Source: Qipengyuania psychrotolerans (GTDB taxonomy: Bacteria; Pseudomonadota; Alphaproteobacteria; Sphingomonadales; Sphingomonadaceae). Taken from it: a stretch of 64,000 nt of DNA. Position numbers and translations under genes: made by a program. Below, piece by piece: positions 17,996 through 26,284 of the stretch. The notes beneath the pieces were generated by a model. The model worked only from the letters and a program-made list of their open reading frames with translations. It ran no database searches and was not told where the DNA came from. The stretch spans positions 1,550,001 to 1,614,000 of the forward strand of contig NZ_CP081297.1 of NCBI RefSeq assembly GCF_019711355.1. Reading direction: 5' to 3'. How positions within the stretch are numbered: the stretch's first letter is position 1; each line of letters opens with the position of its first letter.

Positions 17996-19078
17996 ATGGA
18001 TTTCGAGCTCATCCCCCACCCCGCACCCGTCTCTGACGAAACGCGCCAACAGTCCCTGCAGGACCCCGGCTTTGGCAAGCTGTTCACCGATCACATGGTC
18101 GTCATCGACTATGACTCGGAAAAAGGCGGCTGGCACAAGGCAACCGTGGGTCCGCGCGAACCGATCAGCCTCGATCCGGCGGCGGCAGTGCTGCATTACG
18201 CGCAGGAAATCTTCGAAGGCATGAAAGCCTACAAGCAAGGCGATGACAGCCTTGCCCTGTTCAGGCCCGAACAGAATGCGCGCCGCTTTAATAAAAGTGC
18301 GCGGCGCATGGCGATGCCGGAATTGCCGGAAGAGCTGTTTCTTGAATCCATCCGCCAGCTGGTCGCCAAAGACCGCGCCTGGGTGCCGACCATTCCCGAT
18401 GGCGCGCTGTACCTGCGCCCCTTCATGTTCGCATCCGAGGCCTTCCTCGGCGTGCGCCCCGCGACGCAGTATAAATACATCCTGATCGCATCGCCCGTCG
18501 GCGGTTATTTCAAGGGCGGCGCGAAAGCCGTGAAGATCTGGGTCAGTCGCAACTATACCCGCGCGGCGCCCGGCGGCACTGGCGCAGCGAAGACCGGCGG
18601 CAATTACGCCGCCAGCCTCGTTCCGCAGGCCGAAGGCATCGAGCACGGCTGCGACCAGGTGGTCTTCCTTGATGCAGTCGAGAAAAAGTGGGTCGAGGAA
18701 CTGGGCGGCATGAACCTGTTCTTCGTGTTCGACGATGGCTCGGTCATCACCCCTCCCCTCACCGGCACGATCCTGCCCGGAATTACCCGCGACAGCCTGA
18801 TCCAGCTGCTGCGCGAAGAAGGCCTCAATGTGCGCGAAGAGCCTTACAGCATCGATCAGTGGCGCGCTGATGCGACCGAAGGGCGCCTGATTGAAACGAT
18901 GGCCTGCGGAACTGCCGCCGTCGTCACGCCGGTCGGAACCGTGCTCGGCCCCGATGGCGAGTTTAGCATCGGCTCGGGCGGGACCGGACAGATCACGCAC
19001 AAGATTCGCGAAAAGCTGGTCGGCATCCAGAAGGGCGTTGTCGAGGATAAGCATGGCTGGACCATGCGGCTGGACTGA
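17996..19078 (+). CDS. ilvE: Branched-chain amino acid aminotransferase
   Basis: PLP-dependent transamination of leucine, isoleucine and valine with 2-oxoglutarate. The 360-aa product is a fold-type IV aminotransferase of the longer eukaryote-like class. The substrate-pocket [12 protein letters not shown], the active-site region [11 protein letters not shown] (PLP lysine in the K of this motif), and the phosphate-binding [11 protein letters not shown] are visible. It is 2 bp upstream of trhO. Confidence 0.95.
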   Translation: MDFELIPHPAPVSDETRQQSLQDPGFGKLFTDHMVVIDYDSEKGGWHKATVGPREPISLDPAAAVLHYAQEIFEGMKAYKQGDDSLALFRPEQNARRFNKSARRMAMPELPEELFLESIRQLVAKDRAWVPTIPDGALYLRPFMFASEAFLGVRPATQYKYILIASPVGGYFKGGAKAVKIWVSRNYTRAAPGGTGAAKTGGNYAASLVPQAEGIEHGCDQVVFLDAVEKKWVEELGGMNLFFVFDDGSVITPPLTGTILPGITRDSLIQLLREEGLNVREEPYSIDQWRADATEGRLIETMACGTAAVVTPVGTVLGPDGEFSIGSGGTGQITHKIREKLVGIQKGVVEDKHGWTMRLD

Positions 19079-19080
19079 TC

Positions 19081-20019
19081 ATGTCCGAAGCTCTGCCGAT
19101 TACCGTAGCGGCCCTTTATCGTTTTGCCGCGTTTGCTGATCCTGCATCGATGCGCGAACCGCTATTCGCCAAGTGCGAGGAGCTGGGCATCAAGGGTACG
19201 CTCCTGCTTGCCCGCGAAGGGTTGAACGGCACGATTGCAGGCACGGATAACGCCATCGGTGCGATTATCGACCACCTGCGCGCTCTGCCCGACTGCGCCG
19301 ATCTTGAAGTCAAATACTCCTATGCCGCCAAAATGCCGTTCATCCGCCTCAAGGTGCGGGTGAAGCAGGAAATCGTGACCATGGGCGAACCCGATATCGA
19401 CCCGCGTGCCAGTGTCGGGCGGTATGTGTCACCGGAAGACTGGAATGCGCTGATCGCCGATCCCGATACTGTGGTGATCGACACGCGCAATGATTACGAG
19501 ACCGCCATTGGCACGTTCGAAGGTGCAGTCGATCCGCACACTGCCAGCTTCCGCGACTTTCCCGCATGGTTCCGCGAACACCGCGACGATCTGCTCGAAG
19601 GGCGCAAGAAGGTCGCGATGTTCTGTACAGGGGGCATCCGCTGCGAGAAATCGACCAGCTTCCTGCGCGCAGAAGGGGTGGACGAAGTCTATCACCTCAA
19701 AGGCGGCATCCTCAAATATCTCGAAACGGTGCCTGAAGAGGAAAGCCGCTGGCAGGGCGAATGCTTCGTATTCGACGAGCGTGTGGCGGTCGGGCACGGG
19801 TTGAAACAGGGCGACTACACGCTCTGTCGCGCATGCCGGATGCCGCTGGACGCAGACGATCGCCAGTCCCCCGACTTCGCCGAAGGGGTCAGCTGCCCGC
19901 ACTGCATCGGCGACCGCGACGAAGCACAGCGCGCCCGCTATGCCGAACGCCAGAAACAGGTAGAACTCGCTCGCAAGCGCGGTGTCGGACACGTCGGCGT
20001 CAAGCCGCCCGGGCGCTGA
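19081..20019 (+). CDS. trhO: tRNA uridine-34 hydroxylase (TrhO/YceA, rhodanese domain)
   Basis: Oxygen-dependent 5-hydroxylation of uridine 34 in tRNAs. The 312-aa product has the N-terminal acylphosphatase-like region ([14 protein letters not shown]) and a rhodanese domain with the catalytic cysteine in [11 protein letters not shown]. It also has a C-terminal C-x-x-C pair (C-R-A-C, C-P-H-C), probably a zinc site. The length and motifs match UPF0176. It overlaps the following GST gene by one base (TGATG). Confidence 0.95.
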   Translation: MSEALPITVAALYRFAAFADPASMREPLFAKCEELGIKGTLLLAREGLNGTIAGTDNAIGAIIDHLRALPDCADLEVKYSYAAKMPFIRLKVRVKQEIVTMGEPDIDPRASVGRYVSPEDWNALIADPDTVVIDTRNDYETAIGTFEGAVDPHTASFRDFPAWFREHRDDLLEGRKKVAMFCTGGIRCEKSTSFLRAEGVDEVYHLKGGILKYLETVPEEESRWQGECFVFDERVAVGHGLKQGDYTLCRACRMPLDADDRQSPDFAEGVSCPHCIGDRDEAQRARYAERQKQVELARKRGVGHVGVKPPGR

Positions 20020-20648
20020 TGGGCGATCTTCCCATACTCTACAGCTTCCGGCGCTGCCCCTATGCGATGCGCGCGCGCATGGCGCTGTGGATCAGCGGGA
20101 CACGGTGCGAACTGCGGGAGGTTAAGCTAGCTGACAAGCCTGCCGAAATGCTCGAGGCTTCGCCCAAGGGGACCGTGCCGGTGCTGGTACTGCCGGATGG
20201 GCAGACCCTTGAGGAAAGTCTCGACGTGATGCGCCATGCGCTTGGCCGCAGCGATCCAGAAGGCTGGCTCGCAGGTGAGGTCGAAGAATTGATCTCTCGC
20301 AATGACGGCCCGTTCAAGCATCATCTCGACCGGTACAAATACTATACCCGCCACGATACCGACCCGATGGAGCACCGCGCGGCGGCATTGGCGATCCTGT
20401 CCGAACTGGACGCGCGTCTGGAAGGTCAGGCGAACCTGTGCGGTGACACCCGCAGCATGGCGGATATCGCCCTGTTTCCCTTCATCCGGCAATTCGCAAA
20501 TCATGACCGTGCGTGGTTCGATGCCTTGCCGCTGCCCCGGCTTCAGGCATGGCTCAAACGGCATCTGCAAAGCGAACTGTTCGCCTCTATCATGATGAAG
20601 CATCCGGTCTGGCAAACAGGCGACGAGGCCGTATTGTTCCCTGCTTAA
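20019..20648 (+). CDS. Glutathione S-transferase family protein (thioredoxin-fold N-domain)
   Basis: A 209-aa GST-like protein. The N-terminus begins [20 protein letters not shown], a thioredoxin fold with a glutaredoxin-like C-P-Y-A active site, followed by K-G-T-V-P-V-L-V-L-P-D and a helical C-domain with the N-cap M-A-D-I-A-L-F-P-F. The start is the ATG at 20019 that overlaps the trhO stop; the longer open frame upstream is antisense noise inside trhO. It may use the Cys as a disulfide reductase (omega/GrxB-like) rather than a transferase. The 4-bp convergent overlap with nadE is notable. Confidence 0.85.
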   Translation: MGDLPILYSFRRCPYAMRARMALWISGTRCELREVKLADKPAEMLEASPKGTVPVLVLPDGQTLEESLDVMRHALGRSDPEGWLAGEVEELISRNDGPFKHHLDRYKYYTRHDTDPMEHRAAALAILSELDARLEGQANLCGDTRSMADIALFPFIRQFANHDRAWFDALPLPRLQAWLKRHLQSELFASIMMKHPVWQTGDEAVLFPA

Positions 20649-22939
20649 AGCGGGGGCAAGGCCCGCTTCAGGTCTTCCAGCCAGACATCGGCGACCGCAT
20701 CGCTCGGTGCGCGCCAATCCCCGCGCGGCGACAATGCGCCGCCTGCGCTGACCTTGGGGCCATTCGGCATCGCGCTGCGCTTGAACTGGCTGAGGCCGAA
20801 GAACCGTTTCACGAATTTTTCCAGCCATCCTGCAATCGTGGCAAGATCGTATTCGTTGCGGTTTTCCTGCGGGAAATCGATCGGCCACTGTCCGTCTTTC
20901 GCATCCTGCCAGGCGTGCCAGGCGAGGAAAGCGACATGGCTGGGGCTTTGGCCATAGCGGATCACATGGTGGAGGAAGAAATCGTTCAATTCATACGGCC
21001 CGATGATGGACTGCGTGGACTGGATTTCCCCGTCTTCGCCCGCAGGGACAAGCTCGGGGCTGATTTCGGTATCGAGGATCGCCAGCAATACGTCATCGAC
21101 GCCGTCGTCGAACTGGTGCGTGGTGGTGGTCCAGCGGATGAGATACTGGATGAGCGTTTTCGGGACGCCTGAATTGACGCCGTAATGGCTCATCTGGTCG
21201 CCCACGCCGTAGGTGCACCAACCGAGCGCCAATTCGGACAAATCGCCAGTACCAAGCACGAACCCGCCGTGATGGCCCGCAAGACGGAACAGGTAGTCGG
21301 TGCGCAGTCCCGCCTGCACATTCTCGAAGGTCACGTCATAGACCGGTTCTCCTTCTGAGAACGGGTGTTCGATATCTTCCAGCATCTGCCTGGCAGCCGG
21401 CTTGATGTCGATTTCCTCTGCGCTGATCGAAAAGGCTTTCATCAGCTTCCAGGCGTTCGACTTGGTGTGATCAGATGTCGCGAACCCCGGCATCGTATAA
21501 CCGCGAATATCGGTGCGGGGGCGGCCAAGCCGGTCCATCGCCTTGGCTGCAACCAACAGGGCATGGGTCGAATCCAGTCCGCCGGAAATCCCGATGGTGA
21601 GGCACTTGGCATGCGTCGCCTCGATCCGGCGCATCAGGGCATCGACCTGGATATTGAACGCTTCGTAGCAGTCCTCGTCCAGCTTTTCCCGCCGGTTGGG
21701 CACGAAGGGGAAACGGCGGACTGGACGGACGAGTCCGATATCCTTGCGTGCAGCACCATGTTCAAAACTGGCGCGGCGGTACCAATCTTCGGGCCGGTCA
21801 GCGGCGTCGGCAGCATCGCCCCAGGTCTGCATCCGCATCCGTTCGGCAAGTATGCGCCGCGTATCGATGTCCGTAACGCAAAGCTCAGGCTCGTGGTCGA
21901 ACCGCACGCTTTCGACCATCAAATCGCCAAGTTCGTAGATCATGCCCTGCCCGTCCCACGAAAGGTCGGTCGTGCTTTCGCCGTATCCGCTGGCCGAATA
22001 GGCATAGGCGCAGACGAGGCGCGAGGAACTGGCGCGGGTCAGCATATGGCGCTCGTCCGACTTGCCGATAGTGATGTTGGACGCAGACAGGTTGAGCAGG
22101 ATCGTCGCCCCTGCCAACGCCGCCCCTGTTGCGGGCGGATTGGGCGACCAGAAATCCTCACAAATCTCGATACCGAAAGTGAAGCCGGGCAGGTCCGACG
22201 CATTGAAGATCAAGTCGGTGCCGAAAGGCACGCTCTCACCGTTCACATCGATTTGTAAGCCTACGCAGTCGCGCCCGTGGCTGAACCAGCGCTTTTCGTA
22301 AAACTCGCGGTAGTTCGGCAAATAGCTCTTCGGCACCACGCCCAGGAGTTGACCGCGAGTGATAGCGATGGCGCAATTGTATATCCGCCCGTTCCTGCGC
22401 AGCGGCGCGCCGATCACCAGCACCGGAGTGAGGTCACGCGAGACGTCGACGATCTGGGCAAGATGGCGTTCGACTGATTCCAGAAGTGCGGTTTGCAGAT
22501 GCAGATCGTCGATAGCGTAAGAAGACAGGCAAAGCTCCGGATAGAGCAGCAGGTCGACGCCTTGGCCATCGGCCTTGCGCGCCTGTTCGATGATCCCTTG
22601 CGCATTATATGCGACGTCGGCCGTACGCACCTTCGGCGTAGCAGTCGCCACCCGTACGAAGCCGTGGGTGTGCATGTCGTAGAAGGGATGCGTGTCGCTC
22701 TTGGCCATTTCCTGGTGGTCTTTCTGTTGGTCTTGCGCCGGCGCAATCCAGTCTGCCGGTTCACAGATACCTAATTCGGCAAGCTTGCGCTGGGCATCGG
22801 CACGGGCAATCCGGCCCTTGCTTTCCCAGCCAAATACCGTCTGAGTCTTGAAACCGTGCTGATCGGCGAAATCCGCTGCGGACAGCGCCGGGCGCTGCGC
22901 TTGACGCCATGCCTTCAGTTTCTGTCCTGCAAGGTGCAT
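20645..22939 (-). CDS. nadE: Fusion of N-terminal HTH domain to glutamine-dependent NAD+ synthetase
   Basis: The main part, from about residue 78 (MAKSDTHPFYDMHTHGF), is glutamine-dependent NAD+ synthetase. Its nitrilase-type glutaminase domain has the Glu in L-L-Y-P-E-L-C-L-S-S-Y, Lys in V-P-K-S-Y-L-P-N-Y and Cys in E-I-C-E-D-F-W, and the synthetase domain has the ATP loop I-S-G-G-L-D-S-T. It amidates deamido-NAD+. Residues 1-77 form an in-frame extension resembling a short XRE-type helix-turn-helix (L-K-A-W-R, A-x-F-A-x-x-x-G, T-V-F-G-W-E-x-K-G-R, A-Q-R-K-L-A-E-L-G-I-C). An internal start at 22708 would give a normal 687-aa enzyme but has no clear ribosome-binding site. A 15-nt dyad abuts the upstream start. 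Confidence 0.9.
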   Translation of the reverse strand: MHLAGQKLKAWRQAQRPALSAADFADQHGFKTQTVFGWESKGRIARADAQRKLAELGICEPADWIAPAQDQQKDHQEMAKSDTHPFYDMHTHGFVRVATATPKVRTADVAYNAQGIIEQARKADGQGVDLLLYPELCLSSYAIDDLHLQTALLESVERHLAQIVDVSRDLTPVLVIGAPLRRNGRIYNCAIAITRGQLLGVVPKSYLPNYREFYEKRWFSHGRDCVGLQIDVNGESVPFGTDLIFNASDLPGFTFGIEICEDFWSPNPPATGAALAGATILLNLSASNITIGKSDERHMLTRASSSRLVCAYAYSASGYGESTTDLSWDGQGMIYELGDLMVESVRFDHEPELCVTDIDTRRILAERMRMQTWGDAADAADRPEDWYRRASFEHGAARKDIGLVRPVRRFPFVPNRREKLDEDCYEAFNIQVDALMRRIEATHAKCLTIGISGGLDSTHALLVAAKAMDRLGRPRTDIRGYTMPGFATSDHTKSNAWKLMKAFSISAEEIDIKPAARQMLEDIEHPFSEGEPVYDVTFENVQAGLRTDYLFRLAGHHGGFVLGTGDLSELALGWCTYGVGDQMSHYGVNSGVPKTLIQYLIRWTTTTHQFDDGVDDVLLAILDTEISPELVPAGEDGEIQSTQSIIGPYELNDFFLHHVIRYGQSPSHVAFLAWHAWQDAKDGQWPIDFPQENRNEYDLATIAGWLEKFVKRFFGLSQFKRSAMPNGPKVSAGGALSPRGDWRAPSDAVADVWLEDLKRALPPL

Positions 22940-22976
22940 GTTGATGCGATTATCCTAAAAAGATAAACGCATCAAC
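22940..22976 (-). promoter_or_regulatory. 15-nt inverted repeat abutting the HTH-NadE start codon (operator or RNA hairpin)
   Basis: The left arm 22940-22954 and right arm 22962-22976 are reverse complements at 14 of 15 positions (single mismatch at 22949/22967), with a 7-nt spacer containing five As. The repeat touches the ATG at 22937-22939 and ends 2 bp before the topoisomerase stop. As DNA it looks like an operator for a dimeric HTH protein. As RNA it would fold the only AGGA upstream of the start into the hairpin. Confidence 0.7.
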
Positions 22977-22978
22977 AC

Positions 22979-23983
22979 TTACGCGGCTGCAAGCAGGTCC
23001 GCAGAGTGGGGTGAACCTTCGAGGAGCGCGATCAAGCCGCGTTCCTCACGCGTATGCCAACGGGTTGAACGCGGCAAGTTCATGGTATCGCGCCATTCTT
23101 CCTGCCGCTCGACAAGGTCGATCACCGCAGGGTGGATGTAGCTTTTTCGCGTGACCGCAGGCGTATTGCCCAGCTTCGTCGCGACGCAATCGAGCAGGTC
23201 CTTGATCGGCATCCGCCCATCGCCTTCCCACAGGGCTTTGAACGCCAAAACGCTTGCGTGCCAGGTGCGGAAGTTCTTCGCGGTGAAGCGTTCGCCCATC
23301 GTTTCTTCGAGATACTCATTCACATCGCTCGAACCGACCGACCGCACATCTCCGTCGTCATCCAGATATTGGAACACGTTTTGACCCGGCAGGTCCTGCA
23401 TCTTGCGCACGATCCTGGCCAGGCTGCCATCGGTCAAAGTGACTTCGCGCATTTTACCGGACTTGCCCTTGTAGCGAAGGCTCAGCGTCTTTCCCGTCAC
23501 ATCGGCATGACGCTGGCGCAGCGTGGTGGCTCCGAAGCTCTTGTTGCGTTCGGCGTACCCTTCGTTCCCGATACGGACAGCGCCCAGGTCGAGCAGGCGA
23601 ATCACGCTGGCGATGACCCTCTCGCGGGTCAACTTGCGGCCGCGAAGATCATCTTCGACCCGCTTGCGCACCAGCGGCAATAGTTTGCCAAATGTCACGC
23701 AGCTGTCGAACTTCTCACTTTCACGCGCGGCACGAAATTCGGGGTGATACCGGTATTGCTTGCGTCCCTTCGCATCGACGCCGGTTGCCAGGATGTGCCC
23801 GTTGTGCGCCGGACAAAACCACGCATCGACATAGGCCGGCGGCAATGCGACGGCGTTGAGCCGCTGCTTCTCGGCCCGGTCGGTAATCAGCGCGCCTTGG
23901 GGATCGTAATAGGCCCAGCCCCTCCCTGCCCCCTTGCGGGTGATGCCGGGTAGGCTGTCGTCGATATAGATGAGCTTCGTCAT
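22979..23983 (-). CDS. DNA topoisomerase IB
   Basis: Poxvirus-type topoisomerase IB, which nicks one DNA strand through a 3'-phosphotyrosine to relax supercoils. The 334-aa product has the N-terminal clamp domain (R-G-W-A-Y-Y-D-P-Q-G), the catalytic-domain arginine/lysine region (L-L-D-L-G-A-V-R-I-G-N-E-x-Y, L-R-Y-K-G-K-S-G-K), F-R-T-W-H-A-S, and the nucleophile Tyr at about residue 282 (R-K-S-Y-I-H-P). The start at 23983 (MTKLIYIDDSLPG) follows the family pattern; a 35-codon upstream extension is unlikely. Its 5' part faces the divergent GST gene. Confidence 0.93.
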   Translation of the reverse strand: MTKLIYIDDSLPGITRKGAGRGWAYYDPQGALITDRAEKQRLNAVALPPAYVDAWFCPAHNGHILATGVDAKGRKQYRYHPEFRAARESEKFDSCVTFGKLLPLVRKRVEDDLRGRKLTRERVIASVIRLLDLGAVRIGNEGYAERNKSFGATTLRQRHADVTGKTLSLRYKGKSGKMREVTLTDGSLARIVRKMQDLPGQNVFQYLDDDGDVRSVGSSDVNEYLEETMGERFTAKNFRTWHASVLAFKALWEGDGRMPIKDLLDCVATKLGNTPAVTRKSYIHPAVIDLVERQEEWRDTMNLPRSTRWHTREERGLIALLEGSPHSADLLAAA

Positions 23984-24075
23984 GGCGAAGGGAAGAACCG
24001 TGGCAGGGGTGTAGCGGTTCCCCATCTTGCGACGAACGGAAGGGTGAACTAGCCCTTTGCCCAAAGGAGACCCTA

Positions 24076-24927
24076 ATGGCCGACGCAACCTATACCCCGC
24101 CCGCAGTCTGGACTCATGATGCCGAGAACGGCGGCAAGTTTGCCAGCATCAACGCCCCGACCGCCGGTGCCCGCGAACAAAAGGAACTGCCTGTCGGAGA
24201 ACACGACTTCCAGCTCCATTCACTCGCCACGCCCAACGGCGTGAAAGCTACCGTGATGTTCGAAGAGCTGCTCGAAGCGGGGCATTCAGGCGCGGAATAT
24301 GATGCCTGGACGGTCAACATCGGCAATGGCGACCAGTTCGGTTCGGGCTTTGTCGACCTCAACCCCAATTCCAAGATTCCCACCCTGCTCGACCGCAGCG
24401 GCGACACGCCGATCCGTATCTTCGAAAGCGGCGCGATCCTGATGCATCTGGCCGAAAAGTTCGGCGCCTTCCTGCCCACCGATCATACCCGCGCCGAAGT
24501 GCTCAGCTGGCTGTTCTGGCAGATCGGAAGCGCGCCGTTCATCGGGGGCGGCTTCGGTCACTTCTACGCCTATGCGCCCGAGAAGTTCGAATACCCCATC
24601 AACCGCTATGCGATGGAAACAAAGCGCCTCTTCGACGTGGCGGACCAGCGTCTGGCGCAAAGCGAATTCCTGGGCGGCAAGGATTATACCGTCGCTGATA
24701 TCGCAGCTTGGCCGTGGATGGCGCCGTTCGTCGAAGGCACGATCTACAACGAAGCCAAGACTTTCCTCTCGATCGACGAATATGAAAACGTCGCCCGGTG
24801 GGCGAAGCAGATCGGGGCGCGGCCCGCCGTGAAACGAGGCCGCATCGTCAACAAGGCATGGGGTGATGAAGACACCCAGCTGCTCGAGCGTCATTCGGCC
24901 GCCGATTTCGAAGGCAAGAAGCTCTAG
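24076..24927 (+). CDS. yghU: YghU-type glutathione-dependent disulfide-bond oxidoreductase
   Basis: The 283-aa product matches the YghU/YfcG nu-class GSTs. It has a long N-terminal arm (Y-T-P-P-A-V-W) before the thioredoxin fold, G-D-Q-F-G-S-G-F-V-D-L-N-P-N-S-K-I-P in the glutathione-binding loop, E-S-G-A-I-L-M-H-L-A-E-K, and a C-domain ending Y-T-V-A-D-I-A-A-W-P-W. Known members bind two glutathiones and reduce organic hydroperoxides and disulfides. The ATG is preceded by AAAGGAGA. It is divergent from topoisomerase IB and convergent with argE. Confidence 0.9.
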   Translation: MADATYTPPAVWTHDAENGGKFASINAPTAGAREQKELPVGEHDFQLHSLATPNGVKATVMFEELLEAGHSGAEYDAWTVNIGNGDQFGSGFVDLNPNSKIPTLLDRSGDTPIRIFESGAILMHLAEKFGAFLPTDHTRAEVLSWLFWQIGSAPFIGGGFGHFYAYAPEKFEYPINRYAMETKRLFDVADQRLAQSEFLGGKDYTVADIAAWPWMAPFVEGTIYNEAKTFLSIDEYENVARWAKQIGARPAVKRGRIVNKAWGDEDTQLLERHSAADFEGKKL

Positions 24928-24951
24928 TTCGTTTGAGCGATGCGCTGAGCG

Positions 24952-26109
24952 TCAGGCTAATTGTCCGGCCAGACGGTCCATGAAGCGCGCTCCGGCCTCG
25001 AACTGCTCCGAAGCGATCCATTCATCGGGCTGGTGCGCCTGTTCGATCGAGCCCGGCCCGCAGATCAAGGTCGGAAATCCAGCCTGTTGAAACTGCCCGC
25101 CTTCCGCCGCGTAAGCGACCCGGGAGGCGGGCGCATTTTCGCCGGTTAGCCGCCGAACGAACGCTACAGCATCGTCGCTTCCGTCCGGCGTCATCGGCGG
25201 AGCGCTGGCGATCTGGGTCAGCTTGACCCCTGTGCCCGCAAAGCGCGCCTTCATCGAAGCATCAAGCGCAGCGCATTGGTCCTGCAAGGGCGCCAGAACG
25301 GCCGCAGTATCGACGCCGGGAGGCGCCCGGAGATCAAACACGAACCGCGCATGTCCGGCCAGGATATTGGCCGCGGTCCCGCCTTCCATCTCGCCGATGG
25401 TGAGCGTCGCCTGCGGCGGGTCGAAACCATTCTCCACATCGGCCTCGGCCTCAAGCTTGCGAGCGATGTCGCTGAGGTGCGACATGATTTCCACGGCGAC
25501 CATATTTGCAGAAATGCCGTGACCGGTAAGCGAGCTGTGCGCTTCGTGGCCGCGAATTCGCACCTCGAAAACGCTGATCCCCTTGTGACCAGTGATGATC
25601 CTCATGCTGCTGGGTTCACCGATGATCGCTAGACGCGGTGCAGGAATGCTCGCAGCCATCCGTTCGATCATGGCAGGCGCGCCCTGGCAGCCGACCTCTT
25701 CATCATAGCTGATGGCGAGATGCACGGGACTGGCGCCCTTCACAAAGCGAGGGACATGCGCCAGCGCCAGTGCGAGAAAGCCCTTCATATCGGCCACGCC
25801 GCGGCCATAAAGGCGTCCCTCAGCCTCGCGCACCGCCCACGGATCGCTGCTCCACGCCTGTCCTTCCACAGGCACAACATCGCTATGGCCTGAAAGAATC
25901 ACTCCGCCTGCCACGGATGGTCCGCAAGTGGCGAAGAGATTGGCCTTGTTGCCCGCCTCGTTCGCGACGCGCTCTGCCTGCACCCCGAATTGCGCGAGAT
26001 AATTTTTCACCCATTCGATCAGAGCCAGATTGCTGCGCGACGAGGTCGTGTCGAAGGCGACAAGCGTGTCGAGGATAGAGCGGGCAACAGCGGTGTCGGT
26101 CATGGCCAT
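24952..26109 (-). CDS. argE: Acetylornithine deacetylase (ArgE, M20 family)
   Basis: Hydrolyses N-acetylornithine to ornithine and acetate in arginine biosynthesis. The product is about 385 aa, an M20 metallopeptidase with the metal ligand His in S-G-H-S-D-V-V-P-V-E-G, the bridging Asp in Y-G-R-G-V-A-D-M-K-G, catalytic Glu-Glu in Y-D-E-E-V-G-C, and Asp/Glu in G-E-P-S-S-M. The dimerisation domain (G-H-E-A-H-S-S) is also present. Two ATGs (26109 and 26103) are equally possible starts. The reading frame is open much farther upstream, across the tRNA, which is not coding. Confidence 0.9.
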   Translation of the reverse strand: MAMTDTAVARSILDTLVAFDTTSSRSNLALIEWVKNYLAQFGVQAERVANEAGNKANLFATCGPSVAGGVILSGHSDVVPVEGQAWSSDPWAVREAEGRLYGRGVADMKGFLALALAHVPRFVKGASPVHLAISYDEEVGCQGAPAMIERMAASIPAPRLAIIGEPSSMRIITGHKGISVFEVRIRGHEAHSSLTGHGISANMVAVEIMSHLSDIARKLEAEADVENGFDPPQATLTIGEMEGGTAANILAGHARFVFDLRAPPGVDTAAVLAPLQDQCAALDASMKARFAGTGVKLTQIASAPPMTPDGSDDAVAFVRRLTGENAPASRVAYAAEGGQFQQAGFPTLICGPGSIEQAHQPDEWIASEQFEAGARFMDRLAGQLA

Positions 26110-26184
26110 GCTATCGCTTATCGCGCGCTGCGCTGCTACCCCCTTCACATTCCTGCCGAGCGCGTTATAGGAGCGCCCGCCTGC

Positions 26185-26259
<75 letters not shown>

Positions 26260-26284
26260 TTTTCTTTCATTTGCGAAAATCCGC

